64,000 bases of DNA, taken from positions 25,277-89,276 of the forward strand of contig JADLBW010000161.1 of NCBI GenBank assembly GCA_020847515.1. Direction: 5' to 3'. Below are positions 1-10,000 of this stretch, one piece after another (the stretch's first letter is position 1; each line of letters begins with the position of its first letter). The DNA is from Pirellulales bacterium (GTDB lineage: Bacteria > Planctomycetota > Planctomycetia > Pirellulales > Lacipirellulaceae). A program made the translations under genes and the position numbers. The notes below the pieces were generated by a model that saw only the letters and a program-made list of their open reading frames with translations, made no database searches and was not told where the DNA came from.

Positions 1-2
1 CC

Positions 3-314
3 CGCATCGATCGCGCCAGCCGCTGGCAGCAGTTCCGCCACATTACGCTGCCGATGCTCAAGCCGGTCCTCATTCCGGCGGTGACCCTCGGCGCCGTCTG
101 GACGTTCAACAACCTCAACGTCGTGTGGCTCGTCTCCAACGGCGGCGAACCGGCCGACCAGACCCACATCCTCGTCTCCTACGTCTACAAGGCGGTGTTC
201 AACATGTACCAGTACGGCTACGGCGCCGCGTTGTCGATGGTCATCTTCCTGATGCTGCTGGCGTTCTCGCTAGCGTTCCTCCGCAAAACCCGCGCCACCG
301 AGGCCGTCTACTGA
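3..314 (+). CDS. Sugar ABC transporter permease, MalF type (3' part only)
   Basis: This is the C-terminal 103 residues of an inner-membrane permease of a binding-protein-dependent sugar importer; the gene begins before the window. The first visible residues (ARIDRAS..FRHITLPML) are the second half of the EAA loop that contacts the ATPase. They are followed by two hydrophobic helices and a short basic tail, as in MalF/UgpA-type permeases. A MalG-type permease and a MalK-type ATPase follow on the same strand, which makes an importer operon likely. The substrate-binding protein is not in the window, so the substrate cannot be named beyond a probable carbohydrate. Confidence 0.85.
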   Translation, partial: RIDRASRWQQFRHITLPMLKPVLIPAVTLGAVWTFNNLNVVWLVSNGGEPADQTHILVSYVYKAVFNMYQYGYGAALSMVIFLMLLAFSLAFLRKTRATEAVY

Positions 315-344
315 ACACGCGAAAGCGGCCAGCGCTCAGACACA

Positions 345-397
345 GCCCCAACCCCCAATCCGCAACCCGCAAGCCCCAATCCGCAATCCCCAATCGC
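345..397 (+). repeat. Degenerate short tandem repeat between malF and malG
   Basis: The 92-bp spacer contains an imperfect array built on CCAATCCGCAA-like units. It looks like non-coding simple-sequence filler of the kind common in this genome. A related CGAAATCC-type array precedes malK at about 1388-1424. Confidence 0.6.
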
Positions 398-406
398 CCA
401 CCCCCC

Positions 407-1237
407 ATGCGCGAGCCCTTGCTCATCACTCTCCTCCGTCACGCGGTGCTGCTGCTCTTCGTGGCCATGGCGCTTTGGCCGGTGATGGACGTCGTTTCGA
501 TCTCGCTGCGGCCTGGCAACCGCCTGCGGACGACCGAACTGGAGATCATCCCCGCCGACGCTACGCTCGATTCCTACCGGCAGTTGCTGACCGACCCGAC
601 GTTCTACCGCTGGCTGTTCAACTCGCTGCTGGTCGCCGGCGCCGTCACCCTCACGGGGGTCGCGCTGGCCTCGATCGGCGGATATGCCTTTAGCCGGTTT
701 CGCTTCGTCGGCCGGCAGGCGATGATGATTTCGATCCTCACGACGCAGATGTTCCCGGCGACGATGCTGCTGTTGCCGCTCTACCTCATGATCGCCACGC
801 TGGGATTGATCAACACCTATGTTGGTTTGTGCGCGTTTTACGTCTCGACCGCGCTGCCGTTTTGCGTCTGGCAGATGAAAGGCTTTTACGACACCATTCC
901 CCGCTCGCTGGAAGAGGCCGCCCGCATCGACGGCTGCAGCCGCTACGCGGCCTTCCGCCGGGTGATCTTGCCGCTCGCCGCGCCGGGGCTGGTAATCACG
1001 GCGCTGTTCAGCTTCATGAGCGCCTGGAGCGAATACATCGTCGCCGCCCAAATCCTCCAGGACCGCGAGATGTTCACCCTGCCCCTGGGCCTTAAGAGCT
1101 TCCAGTCCAGCCTCTCCACCCAGTGGGGCCTCTACGCCGCCGCATCTCTACTGGTGAGCCTGCCGGTCGTGGTAGTATTTATCCTGCTCAGCCGATACCT
1201 CGTGTCGGGGCTGACGCTCGGCTCAGTAAAGGAGTGA
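407..1237 (+). CDS. Sugar ABC transporter permease, MalG type
   Basis: This 276-aa inner-membrane permease is the second transmembrane half of a carbohydrate importer (MalG/UgpE class). It has an N-terminal membrane helix, a long periplasmic loop, further helices and the cytoplasmic EAA motif near residues 168-188 (EEAARIDGCS..ILPLA), which docks with the ATPase. The ATG at 407 is chosen because the open frame upstream is only an overlap with the malF gene and a repetitive spacer, and because MREPLL begins the expected short cytoplasmic tail. The ATPase gene lies about 195 bp downstream on the same strand. Confidence 0.88.
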   Translation: MREPLLITLLRHAVLLLFVAMALWPVMDVVSISLRPGNRLRTTELEIIPADATLDSYRQLLTDPTFYRWLFNSLLVAGAVTLTGVALASIGGYAFSRFRFVGRQAMMISILTTQMFPATMLLLPLYLMIATLGLINTYVGLCAFYVSTALPFCVWQMKGFYDTIPRSLEEAARIDGCSRYAAFRRVILPLAAPGLVITALFSFMSAWSEYIVAAQILQDREMFTLPLGLKSFQSSLSTQWGLYAAASLLVSLPVVVVFILLSRYLVSGLTLGSVKE

Positions 1238-1256
1238 AAGCCTAGACGGAGAAGCA

Positions 1257-1371
1257 CCAATGACCAAGTTCCAATGACCAAGTTCCAATGACCAAGTTCC
1301 AATGACCAATCGCTGAAGAAAGGTTACCAAAGCGCTGATCCTTGGTCATTGGTAATTGGTGCTTGGTCATT
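1257..1371 (+). repeat. 14-bp direct repeats with inverted partners between malG and malK
   Basis: The unit CCAATGACCAAGTT occurs three times in tandem (1257-1298), plus a partial fourth copy. The exact inverted form CTTGGTCATTGG lies at 1341-1352 and again, minus one base, at 1362-1371. The arms can fold into long alternative hairpins in the transcript. No spacers or cas genes are present, so this is not CRISPR. It may set the malK level relative to the permeases or may be selfish simple sequence. Confidence 0.75.
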
Positions 1372-1432
1372 GTCCCTCGCCCTTGTTCTCGAAATCCAAA
1401 ATCCCGAAATCCGAAATCCCGAAAACGCTCCC

Positions 1433-2659
1433 GTGGCCACCGTCTCTTTTCGCAACGTCAATAAACGTTACCCCAACGGCTACCACGCCGTTTGCGATCT
1501 CAATCTGGAGATCGCCGACGGCGAGTTCGTCGTCCTAGTCGGTCCCTCGGGCTGCGGCAAGAGCACCACGCTTCGCATGCTCGCCGGACTTGAGGAAATC
1601 ACCTCCGGCGAGGTCCTGATCGGCAGTCGCGTCGTGAACGACGTCGAGCCGGGCCGCCGCGACATCGCCATGGTGTTTCAGAACTACGCCCTCTACCCGC
1701 ACATGACCGTCCGGCAGAATCTCGCCTTCGGCCTCAAGATGCGCCGCACGCCCAAGGCCGAGATCGCCCGCCGCACGGCCGACGTGGCCGAAACGCTCGG
1801 CATTACTACGCTGCTCGATCGCCGCCCCCGCGAGCTGTCGGGCGGGCAGCGGCAGCGCGTGGCCCTCGGTCGCGCCATCGTGCGGCAGCCGCAAGTCTTT
1901 CTGTTCGACGAGCCCCTCTCGAACCTCGACGCCAAGCTCCGCGTGCAGATGCGGGCCGAAATCGCCGCCCTCCACCAGCGGCTCAAGACGACCATGATCT
2001 ACGTCACCCACGACCAGGTCGAAGCGATGACCCTCGGCCAGCGGATCGTCGTCATGGATCTGGGCGTCGTCCAACAGGCCGACGCCCCGCTGGCGATCTA
2101 CCAAAACCCGGCCAACCGCTTCGTCGCCGGCTTTATCGGCAGCCCGCCGATGAACTTCGTCCACGGCCGCCTCGCAGGCGCGTGCTTCCTCCACCCCGCC
2201 GGGGAAGTAAGTCTGACCAATGGCGACGCACCAGGGGGTCGGGATTCTTTTGCGGCCCAACGGGGTCGGGATTCTTTGGCGACTGGAGAATTGACCAGTA
2301 AATCGGAGCCACCAGTCGCAAAAGCATCCCGATCCAGTGTTGCCGCGCCGCCAGTCGCCAAAGCGTCCCGACCCCTTTCCGCCGACGATCCCCTTCCCTC
2401 CGGCAGCGCCATCCTCGGCGTCCGCCCGGAAGACCTCGCCCTCGACGCCGCCGGGCCCCCGCTGGCCCAGGTTACGCTCGAAGTGGTCGAGCAGATGGGC
2501 CACGAATCCATGGGGTACTTCAGCCTCGCCGGCCAGCGGTGCGCCATGCGGCTCCCCGCCAACAGCGGCCTGGCGGCCGGCGATCGGGTCGAGCCTCGAC
2601 TGCGACCGGGGTCCTGGCGTTTGTTCGCCGACGACCCTCAAGGCCGGCGATTACTCTAA
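1433..2659 (+). CDS. Sugar ABC transporter ATPase, MalK/UgpC type, with in-frame palindromic insert
   Basis: This 408-aa cytoplasmic ATPase energises the importer. Walker [10 protein letters not shown] is near residue 37, the signature LSGGQRQR near 135, Walker [12 protein letters not shown] near 157 and the switch His in THD near 192. A C-terminal TOBE/OB-type regulatory domain follows. The GTG at 1433 is chosen because upstream codons lie inside the repeat array and homology begins at ATVSFRNV. Residues about 268-314 are not typical of the family: they are encoded by a compound copy of the dispersed palindrome, which reads through without a stop and lies in the regulatory domain. Transport competence probably survives, because such loops are surface-exposed, but this is inference. 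Confidence 0.9.
   Translation: MATVSFRNVNKRYPNGYHAVCDLNLEIADGEFVVLVGPSGCGKSTTLRMLAGLEEITSGEVLIGSRVVNDVEPGRRDIAMVFQNYALYPHMTVRQNLAFGLKMRRTPKAEIARRTADVAETLGITTLLDRRPRELSGGQRQRVALGRAIVRQPQVFLFDEPLSNLDAKLRVQMRAEIAALHQRLKTTMIYVTHDQVEAMTLGQRIVVMDLGVVQQADAPLAIYQNPANRFVAGFIGSPPMNFVHGRLAGACFLHPAGEVSLTNGDAPGGRDSFAAQRGRDSLATGELTSKSEPPVAKASRSSVAAPPVAKASRPLSADDPLPSGSAILGVRPEDLALDAAGPPLAQVTLEVVEQMGHESMGYFSLAGQRCAMRLPANSGLAAGDRVEPRLRPGSWRLFADDPQGRRLL
2234..2375 (+). repeat. Compound palindromic element inside malK
   Basis: Two left arms (GTCGGGATTCTTTTGCGG near 2238 and GTCGGGATTCTTTGGCGACTGG from 2265) are followed by two right arms (CCAGTCGCAAAAGCATCCCGA and CCAGTCGCCAAAGCGTCCCGA), giving nested inverted repeats. 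The same sequence occurs alone just after the gene. The 142-bp copy keeps the malK frame open. Confidence 0.85.
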
Positions 2660-2663
2660 GCCC

Positions 2664-2740
2664 GGGGGGTCAGGATTCTTTTGCGACTGGAGACGTGATT
2701 AATAAATCGGAGCCGCCAGTCGCAAAAGCATCCCGACCCC
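2664..2740 (+). repeat. Dispersed palindromic element, copy after malK
   Basis: A 77-bp imperfect inverted repeat: arm TCAGGATTCTTTTGCGACTGG, a central stretch with AATAAATCGGAGCCG, then arm CCAGTCGCAAAAGCATCCCGA. It sits 5 bp after the malK stop and could serve as a transcription end. The central part closely matches the centre of the copy within malK. Confidence 0.85.
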
Positions 2741-2798
2741 GTTTTACGCAGAAGCCGCGCGGCGATCCCGTCGCGCCGTGCACTAACCGCATTCCGCT

Positions 2799-4454
2799 AT
2801 GAATCACCCGCCTGCTACTTCCCAGAAGCGCGGCCGATCGAACTCCGCCGTCGGGCGGGCCAGGCTTGCCGTTGCTGTCACGATCGTACTTGCCGCATCG
2901 CGCGCCCTCGCCCAGCAACCGCCCGATCCGCATTTCGAGCGCCAACAGGTGTTCGAGTCGTATCAGCGATTCAAAGACCGCCTCGCCGAAATCTCCTCCG
3001 TCTCCGACGCCGACCAGCGCCGCGCCCAGCTTGATGCCCTGTGGGCCGCCCTGAAAGCGGCCGGCCAGGTCCCCTACGCCCAAGGCGGCCAGGTCGCCTT
3101 CCTCTATCGCGGCGCGGCCGCCAGCGTCTCCTTTCCCGGCGACTTCAACGGCTGGAATCCCGGCGCCGCCGGGTGGAGCGCCGCCCGGTTGCCTGACACT
3201 GACTTGTGGATCCTCGAAAAGAGCTTTCCCGTCGATGCGCGGCTCGACTACAAGATCGTCGCCGGCGGGTCCACCTGGCTGCTCGATCCGGCCAACCCCC
3301 TGCAAATGTGGAGCGGCTTCGGGCCCAACTCCGAGCTCCGCATGCCTGAGTACCAATACCCGTCCGAGACCGTCCGGCAGGCCGACGCGCCCCGCGGAAC
3401 GCTCGGCTCGAACGTCCGCACGACTAGCGCCAGCCTGGGCTACGACGTGAACTATCGCGTCTACACGCCGCAGGGCTACTCCCCCGCGACGTCGCAAAAC
3501 TTGCCGGTCGTCTACGTGACCGACGGCCACGAATACGCCGCCGACCATATGGGCAGCATGGTCGTCGTGCTCGACAATCTCATCGCCGCCGGCGATTTGC
3601 AGCCGGTGATCGCCGTCTTCATCGACCCCCGCGATCCGGGCAATCCTGCCAACAACCGCCGCGCCAGCCAGTACGTGCAGAATCCGAAATTCCTCGCCTT
3701 CGTCGCCCAGGAACTGGTCCCGGCGATCGACGGCCACTACCGCACGCTCGCCTCGCCCGGCGGACGCGCGATCCTGGGAACGTCGCTCGGCGGACTCAAT
3801 TCCGCCTACTTCGGGGCCCAGCGTCCGGACGTTTTTGGCAACATCGCCGTACAGTCGCCCGCCAGCTTCGCGCAGCTCGCCCCCGGGCTGCTCAATCTGT
3901 ACGCCACGGAGCCGCTGCAGCAGAAGCTCGACCTGTTCGTATCAGCAGGAACGATCGGCGACGGCAACGGCGGCACGAGCTTCGCCGCGGCGCTGCAGCA
4001 GAACGGGTACGAGTACCAATTCCGGCAAACGCACGAGGGACATTCCTGGGGCCAGTGGCGGGGATTGCTGGACGATGCGCTTCTCTACCTCATCGGGCCG
4101 ACGCCCTTGGCAGGCGCCGACTTCAACGAGGACGGCGCCGTCGACGCCGCCGATCTCGTCCAATGGCAAGCCCACGTCGGAAATCCCTCCGGCACCGCAG
4201 GCGCCAGCCACGCCCAGGGCGACGCCAACGGCGACCGCGCCGTCGATGGCCTCGACTTCCTCCTCTGGCAACGGCAGCAAACCGCGGCCCCGGCGCCAGC
4301 GACCAACCCCCTTCCCGAGCCCTCATCGGCCCGCCACGGCATGACGGCCCTGCTGGCGTCACTTATTCGCCGCCCTTGCCGCCGATATGCGCGACGTGGA
4401 GGCCCTTTCCTCGGGGGCCGACTCGGAAGGTCAGTCGTCCCAAGATCGCTGTAG
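2799..4454 (+). CDS. Secreted esterase with CBM48-like, dockerin-like and PEP-CTERM regions
   Basis: This 551-aa exported alpha/beta hydrolase belongs to the enterochelin-esterase/feruloyl-esterase D group. A signal peptide covers about residues 18-39. A CBM48/E-set-like domain follows at about 100-165 (VSFPGDFNGWNP). The esterase domain is at about 200-425, with the nucleophile elbow GTSLGG (Ser near 329) and a late His in THEGHSW. Calcium-loop repeats of dockerin type (DFNEDGAVDAADL, DANGDRAVDGLDF) lie at about 435-495, then a PEP motif near 506 with a short hydrophobic and basic tail resembling PEP-CTERM. The last ~30 residues after that tail are unusual and may be frame-extended. A polysaccharide or siderophore ester substrate is possible but not shown. 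Confidence 0.82.
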   Translation: MNHPPATSQKRGRSNSAVGRARLAVAVTIVLAASRALAQQPPDPHFERQQVFESYQRFKDRLAEISSVSDADQRRAQLDALWAALKAAGQVPYAQGGQVAFLYRGAAASVSFPGDFNGWNPGAAGWSAARLPDTDLWILEKSFPVDARLDYKIVAGGSTWLLDPANPLQMWSGFGPNSELRMPEYQYPSETVRQADAPRGTLGSNVRTTSASLGYDVNYRVYTPQGYSPATSQNLPVVYVTDGHEYAADHMGSMVVVLDNLIAAGDLQPVIAVFIDPRDPGNPANNRRASQYVQNPKFLAFVAQELVPAIDGHYRTLASPGGRAILGTSLGGLNSAYFGAQRPDVFGNIAVQSPASFAQLAPGLLNLYATEPLQQKLDLFVSAGTIGDGNGGTSFAAALQQNGYEYQFRQTHEGHSWGQWRGLLDDALLYLIGPTPLAGADFNEDGAVDAADLVQWQAHVGNPSGTAGASHAQGDANGDRAVDGLDFLLWQRQQTAAPAPATNPLPEPSSARHGMTALLASLIRRPCRRYARRGGPFLGGRLGRSVVPRSL

Positions 4455-4924
4455 ATTTTGGCCGCGGGCGCTACTACGCTGAGGGTCCTCCCCCTTCGCA
4501 CGGCTAGCGGCCGGCCGTTGGCGATTTACCGCCAAGCGCCTACGAGCAGCGCACGGCGAATAACGTTCGAGTTCTGCACGGTTGCACGCCCGCGAATCAC
4601 GCCAATAGACGCCAATAGACCCAATAGCGAACAATCCGCACACACCGCCTGTTGGGGGAGCCGGTTCACTCCCGCAGCGTCAGAAGAGACCCTCCCAGCC
4701 GTCTGCCCATTCGCGCTTTGATCGCGCGATTCGCGGGCAAAAAAGTGCAACAGCCAACGCCCGCTGCGAATTCTGTCGCCAAAAACGCCCGCCCCGCAGC
4801 CGATGGTCGCCGCCGCACCGCGGGGCGCGATTTCGCACGAATCGTAACCCTTTACTCGCACAGAACTTGGAATTTTGTCGCCAAAAATGGGCGTTGCTCC
4901 CTAAGTGCGACACAAAGCGGTCTT
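4455..4924. other. Intergenic region with short direct repeats
   Basis: No convincing gene is seen. The stretch carries a tandem 10-mer GCCAATAGAC (4601-4620, plus a partial third copy) and two related GTCGCCAAAAA boxes near 4787 and 4877. Confidence 0.5.
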
Positions 4925-5647
4925 TCAATCCCAGGAGCCCAAGGAGCCCTCTCCAACGAACGGGTTCGTCCGCCGCTCCCGGCCGATGGTCGTTGCCGGC
5001 CCGTGTCCCGGGAGGATGACCGCGTCGTCGCCGAGCGTGAACAATTTGTCGCGGATCGAGGCGACCAGCGCCGCTGGATCGCTGTCGGGGAGGTCGGTCC
5101 GTCCGACGCTGCCGGCAAACAGCACGTCGCCCCCCAGCACGACTACCGGCCGCAGGTCCATTGCGGCAAACACGACGTGGCCCGACGAGTGGCCCGGCGT
5201 TTCCAGCACCCGCCAGCGAACGCCTCCCAGATCGAGCTCGTCTCCTTCGCGAACCGTCTGGTCCGCCGGCGGACTGGTGATTGGTATGCCAAACCCGGCC
5301 GAAAGATTCGCCGCCGGATCGGTCAGTTTGCTGGCGTCGCCGCGGCCAATGATCAGCGGCGCCGCGGGCCACCGCTGCTTCATGGCCGCGTTGCCCGCGA
5401 TGTGGTCGGCGTGTCCGTGGGTATTGAGTATCGCCGAAGGGTTCCAACCCAGGCTGTCGAGTTCCGCCAGAATCAGCTCCGGGTCGAGCCCCGGATCGAC
5501 AATCACCCCGTCGGTCCGCCCGGTCCGCGCGACAAGATAGGCGTTTTCCTCAAACAACGTAGAAGTCACCACCCGGATAACCAGGGTAGAGCGATGGCTT
5601 TGCACAGGGTTATTAACCTTTCGACGTGCCGCCCGACTGGCTACCAT
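4925..5647 (-). CDS. MBL-fold metallo-hydrolase (glyoxalase II-like)
   Basis: This cytoplasmic beta-lactamase-fold hydrolase is about 240 aa. The metal-binding signature THGHADH lies near residues 76-82. Further ligands fit ETPGHSSGH, the GGDVLF segment and LPGHGP near the C terminus. The N-terminal ENAYLV and VDPG patterns are those of the YcbL/glyoxalase II-like group, which hydrolyses thioesters such as S-lactoylglutathione or related persulfides. The start is uncertain: an ATG at 5647 is used, but the conserved domain begins about 20 residues later, and a GTG in VVTSTLF is possible. It is convergent with the upstream esterase. Confidence 0.8.
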   Translation of the reverse strand: MVASRAARRKVNNPVQSHRSTLVIRVVTSTLFEENAYLVARTGRTDGVIVDPGLDPELILAELDSLGWNPSAILNTHGHADHIAGNAAMKQRWPAAPLIIGRGDASKLTDPAANLSAGFGIPITSPPADQTVREGDELDLGGVRWRVLETPGHSSGHVVFAAMDLRPVVVLGGDVLFAGSVGRTDLPDSDPAALVASIRDKLFTLGDDAVILPGHGPATTIGRERRTNPFVGEGSLGSWD

Positions 5648-6062
5648 GGCCGGCGCCTGGCGGCGGACTGGCCGCTTCCAGCGGCCGGCGCCCGCGAGGT
5701 CGCCCATCGCCGCCACGGCGGGCGATCCGTTTGAACCGGTTGGGGTGAGTTCGTAGCTGGCGCCATGAATTGTAATTGTTTCGCTTGCGACGAACGATAG
5801 TTACCAAGCGGCGGCAGAAGCCCGACTGCCTTGGCTGCGTCGTCCGGGCGCCTCAGGGCGGCGTCGCCGCAGCGTGGCTAACATCCTGCCTCGCTTCGAC
5901 ATAGGTTGCCGCAGCCAGTCAAGATTTCGGCGTCGCTGGCAGCCGCTAACGACGCCGCGCCGGCTGCGGGAACGCGGTTTGCCAACCCGCTGGACCACCC
6001 TACCATAAGAGTCGCCGCCGCGCCTGATCCGCACGGCCTGACCATCCAGGAGAGCGCCGAAC
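5648..6062. other. Intergenic region upstream of the DUF1571 gene
   Basis: Divergent spacer. No gene is supported; the GC-rich open frames here lack any protein-like pattern. An AGGAG near 6049 serves the next gene. Confidence 0.4.
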
Positions 6063-7052
6063 ATGACTTACCCGCTCCGCCGCTGCATTTTCCGCAAGAC
6101 GTCTTGGGCCGTGGCGATATCGTGCGGCGGCCTGGCGCCGGCCGTCGCGGCCCCGCCGGCGGGCTGGGTGGAACCAATCTACCGCGTCGCCTACGAAGCC
6201 GACGCCGCCACCGCGCCGACCCCAGCGCAAGGCGCCCCCCTCAGCGCAACGCCCACGGCCGCCGCCGGCGCGACGCAGGTCGCCTCCCGCATCGTGCCGC
6301 CGATCGCGCCGCAGTCGGCGTTCAACCTCGAACAGCTTCCCGGCGAACATCCGCTAATGCCCGCGCTGCGGGTCGCCCAGGAAGGCGTCAAAAACATCGA
6401 CCAGAACATCCGCGACTACTCGGCGATTCTCTACAAGCAGGAGCGGATCAACGGCGAGCTGGGCGAGCAGGAGGTCGCCTTCGTACGCGTGCGCCATCAG
6501 CCGTTTGCCGTGCACATGTTCTTCCTCTCGCCCAACAAGGGCCGCGAATGCCTGTACATCGACGGGCTCAACGGCGAAAAGGGAGTCCTCCACGCCCGCG
6601 ATTCCGGCTTCCGTCGCAAGCTCGGCGTCTTTAAGCTCGACCCCGACGGCCGGCTCGCCATGGCCGGCCAGAAATATCCGATCACCAAGATCGGCATCCG
6701 CAATCTTACGACCGAGCTGATTGCCGTGGCGTCGAACGACGTCGGCTACGGCGAGTGCGAGGTCCGCACCGCGCAAACGGAAATCGGGGCCGCCAACGGC
6801 GAGAAACGCCCTGTTACCATGATCGAGGTGATCCATCCCACCCCGCGGCGGAACTTCCGCTTCCACAAGGCGCAGGTCTTCATCGACAACGAGCTGCGGG
6901 TCCCCATCCGCTACGCGGCCTACCTGTGGCCCGATCAGCCGGGCGAGCAGCCGCCGTTGGAAGAGGCGTATACGTACCTCAACCTGAAGCTCAACAACGG
7001 CTTCACCGACGCCGACTTCGACCCGGAGAATCCCGAGCTGTTCAAGGATTAG
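6063..7052 (+). CDS. DUF1571 family exported protein
   Basis: This 329-aa protein begins with a signal peptide (about residues 12-30, ending AVAA). A Pro/Ala-rich linker to about residue 90 precedes a conserved domain (ALRVAQEGVKNIDQNIRDYSA.., GRECLYIDG, VPIRYAAYLWP) characteristic of DUF1571, a planctomycete-enriched family with a LolA-like lipoprotein-carrier flavour. Its role is unknown; a periplasmic lipid-binding or envelope role is inferred. The ATG at 6063 is supported by AGGAG about 10 bases upstream. It is convergent with the efflux operon. Confidence 0.75.
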   Translation: MTYPLRRCIFRKTSWAVAISCGGLAPAVAAPPAGWVEPIYRVAYEADAATAPTPAQGAPLSATPTAAAGATQVASRIVPPIAPQSAFNLEQLPGEHPLMPALRVAQEGVKNIDQNIRDYSAILYKQERINGELGEQEVAFVRVRHQPFAVHMFFLSPNKGRECLYIDGLNGEKGVLHARDSGFRRKLGVFKLDPDGRLAMAGQKYPITKIGIRNLTTELIAVASNDVGYGECEVRTAQTEIGAANGEKRPVTMIEVIHPTPRRNFRFHKAQVFIDNELRVPIRYAAYLWPDQPGEQPPLEEAYTYLNLKLNNGFTDADFDPENPELFKD

Positions 7053-7088
7053 CCGCTCGAGCCTTCAGCAGCGTCACCCCGGGCGGCA

Positions 7089-10000
7089 TCACCCGCCCGC
7101 GGGCGTATCGCTGATTTGAGCTTCGTCCTGGACCGCGATCCGCTCGGCGTCCCGCCGTCCGAACAGCCAGAACAAGGCCGGATGGACGAGGAAGTCCAAC
7201 AGCGTAGAGCTGATCAGCCCGCCGACGATTACCGTAGCGACCGGGTAGAGGATCTCCTTGCCCGGCTCGCCGGCGGCGAGCGTCAGCGGCACCAGCGCAA
7301 TGCCCGCGGTCAAAGCCGTCATGAGCATCGGCGCCAGCCGTTCCTTGCCGGCCCGCTCGATCATTTCCAACGAGAACGACTCGCCCTCATGCCGCATCAG
7401 GTGTAGATAGTGGGCGATTAAGAGGATGCCGTTTCGCGAGGCAATGCCCGAGAGCGAGATGAAGCCCACCAGGCTGGCGACGGTGAGCGATTGCCCCGTC
7501 GCCACCAGCGCCGCCACGGCGCCGATCGCGGCCATCGGCAGCGCCGCCAGGACTTGCAGCGACAGGTTCACCGAGCCGAACAGCGTGTAGAGCGCCAAAA
7601 ACATGCAGGCCAGCGAGCCGATGCTCAGCAGGCCGATGGTCCGGGTGGCCGACTGCTGGCTTTGGAACTGCCCGCTGTATTCGACGAAATAACCGGCCGG
7701 CAGCCCTTGTTCGACAGGCTGCATGAGCCGCTGGATGTCGTCCACGACGCTCGCCAGATCGCGCCCGGCGGTGTTGCACTGCACGGCGATTCGCCGGCGC
7801 ACGTTCTCGCGGTTAATCGTGTTGGGCCCGCTGGCCGTGACCAGGTCGGCGACCTCGACCAGGGGCGCTGCTCCGCCGCCCGGCAGGTTGATCGCCAGCC
7901 GCTGAAGATATTCCACGTTCTCGCGATAAGGCTCGTCGAGCCGCACCACCACGTCGAACGACCGCTGATCTTCCAACAATTGAGAAACCGTGCGGCCGTT
8001 CATCGCCGTCTCGACAAGCTCGTTGACGTCCTCGACCGCGAGCCCGTAGCGGGCCAGCGCATCGCGGCGCAGGCGGATTTGAAGCTGCGGAATTTCCACT
8101 TGCTGTTCGACCTGCAAATCGACGACTCCCGGCGCCGGCTCGATCGCCTCCTTGCACTCGTTGGCGACGCGGCGCAGCACGTCGAGATCATCGCCATAGA
8201 TCTTGATGGCGACCTGCGCCTGTACGCCCGACAGCATGTGAGAAATGAGATGCTGCAGCGGCTGCTCGGCCGCGACGACTACGCCCGGCACCGAGGCGGC
8301 CTGTTCGCGGACGTCTTCCAGGATCTCCTCGCGCGACCGGTGAGAGTCGGGATCGAGCGTAAGAATGATTTCCGATACGTTGACCCCCATCGCATGCTCG
8401 TCAAGCTCCGCCCGACCGGTCCGCCGGCCCACCGATTTAACGCCTTCGACGGCCAACAGCCGCTGGTCGACCAAGGCGCCGATCCGATTCGAGGCCTCGA
8501 GCGAACTGCCCGGGGGCAGCAGAACGTTGACCTGGACGGCGCCTTCGTTGAAAGGCGGCAGGAAATCGCGGCCCAGGTGCGCAACCGCAGCTACGCTGAC
8601 GCCGACGGCCGCCGCGACAACGAGCAGAATCGTCCGCGGGTGGCGCACGCTGAAGCGGATGACGCTCGAGCACAGGCCTTTCAAGACCCGCAGCAGCAAC
8701 CCGTCCTGCGCGTGCTTCATGATGCGGGCGCCGGGCAGCAGCCAGTAGGAGAGCACCGGCGTTACGGTCAACGAGACGATCAGCGAGGCCGTAATCGAGA
8801 CGATGTAGGCGATTCCCAACGGGGCGAACAGCCGCCCTTCCATGCCGCTCAAGGCGAACAACGGCACGAACACCAGCACCACCAGGATGGTGCTGAATAC
8901 GATCGAATTGCGGACCTCGCTGCTGGCCTCGAACACCACCCGCATCGCCGGCTTGGGATGGGCGGCGTGCCGATTTTCGCGCAGGCGGCGGAAGATGTTC
9001 TCGACATCCACAATGGCGTCGTCCACCAATTCGCCGATGGCGACCGCCAGCCCGCCCAGAGTCATCGTATTGATCGACATCCCGAACCACTTGAAGACCA
9101 GCCCGGTCACTACGATGGACAACGGGATGGCGGTGAGCGTAATGAACGTGGTGCGGAAATTCAGCAGGAAGATGAACAGTATGACGACCACCAGCAGCCC
9201 GCCGTCGCGGAGCGCCTCAATGACGTTCTGAACGCTGAGATCGATGAAGTCCTTCTGTTGATAGACGTCGGGATTGATGCGGACGTCTTCCGGGAGCGTC
9301 CGCTGCAAGTCCGCCAGCGCCGCGCTGATGCGATCCGTAAGCCCGCGCGTATCGGAGCCGGGCTGCTTGGAGATTATCAACATCACGGCCGGCGAACCGT
9401 TGACGGCCGACTCGCCGCGCTTGATCTGCGCCCCCTCGACGACCCGGGCGACTTGCCGCACCAGCACTGGCCGCTCGCGGTCGGCCTTGACGACGACCAT
9501 CTCCAGGTCGGCGGGGGACTGAGCCCGACCGATCGAACGGACCAGCAGGTCCTCGTTGCCGGTTTCCAGGTAGCCGCCGGTGGCGTTGGCGTTGGCTCGG
9601 GCCACGGCTTGCTCGACTTCCGCGAGCGTCACGCCGTACTTCACCAGCGACTCTGGATTGACGAGCACCTGATACTGCAGCCGTCCGCCTCCCATGGTGA
9701 TGACTTGGGCTACGCCCGGAATGGTCAGCAGCCGCTGCCGAACGACCCAATCGGCGAGCGTGCGGAGCTCGATCGGGTTGGTTCGCCCCCCTTCGCTATG
9801 CATGCCGACGATCATGATCTGGCCCATGATCGACGAAATGGGCGCTAGCTGCGGCCGCACGCCGGCGGGCATGCGTTCGGCGGCCAAGGCGAGCTTTTCG
9901 TTGACGATCTGCCGGGCGAGGTAGACGTCGGTGTCCCAGCCGAACTCCACGTTGATGATCGACAGGCCCACCGCCGAAGAGCTGCGCACGGCCTCGACGC

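Noticed and set aside
1257..1308. Possible CRISPR array
   Set aside because: Units are 14 bp and directly abutting with no spacers, and no cas gene is near.
2234..2375. Frameshift or pseudogene in malK
   Set aside because: The frame stays open through the insert and the C-terminal domain continues in the same frame to a normal stop.
7491..9848. 785-residue plus-strand open frame opposite czcA
   Set aside because: Arg/His/Gln-rich antisense shadow of a confident RND pump gene; GC-rich third positions leave such frames open.
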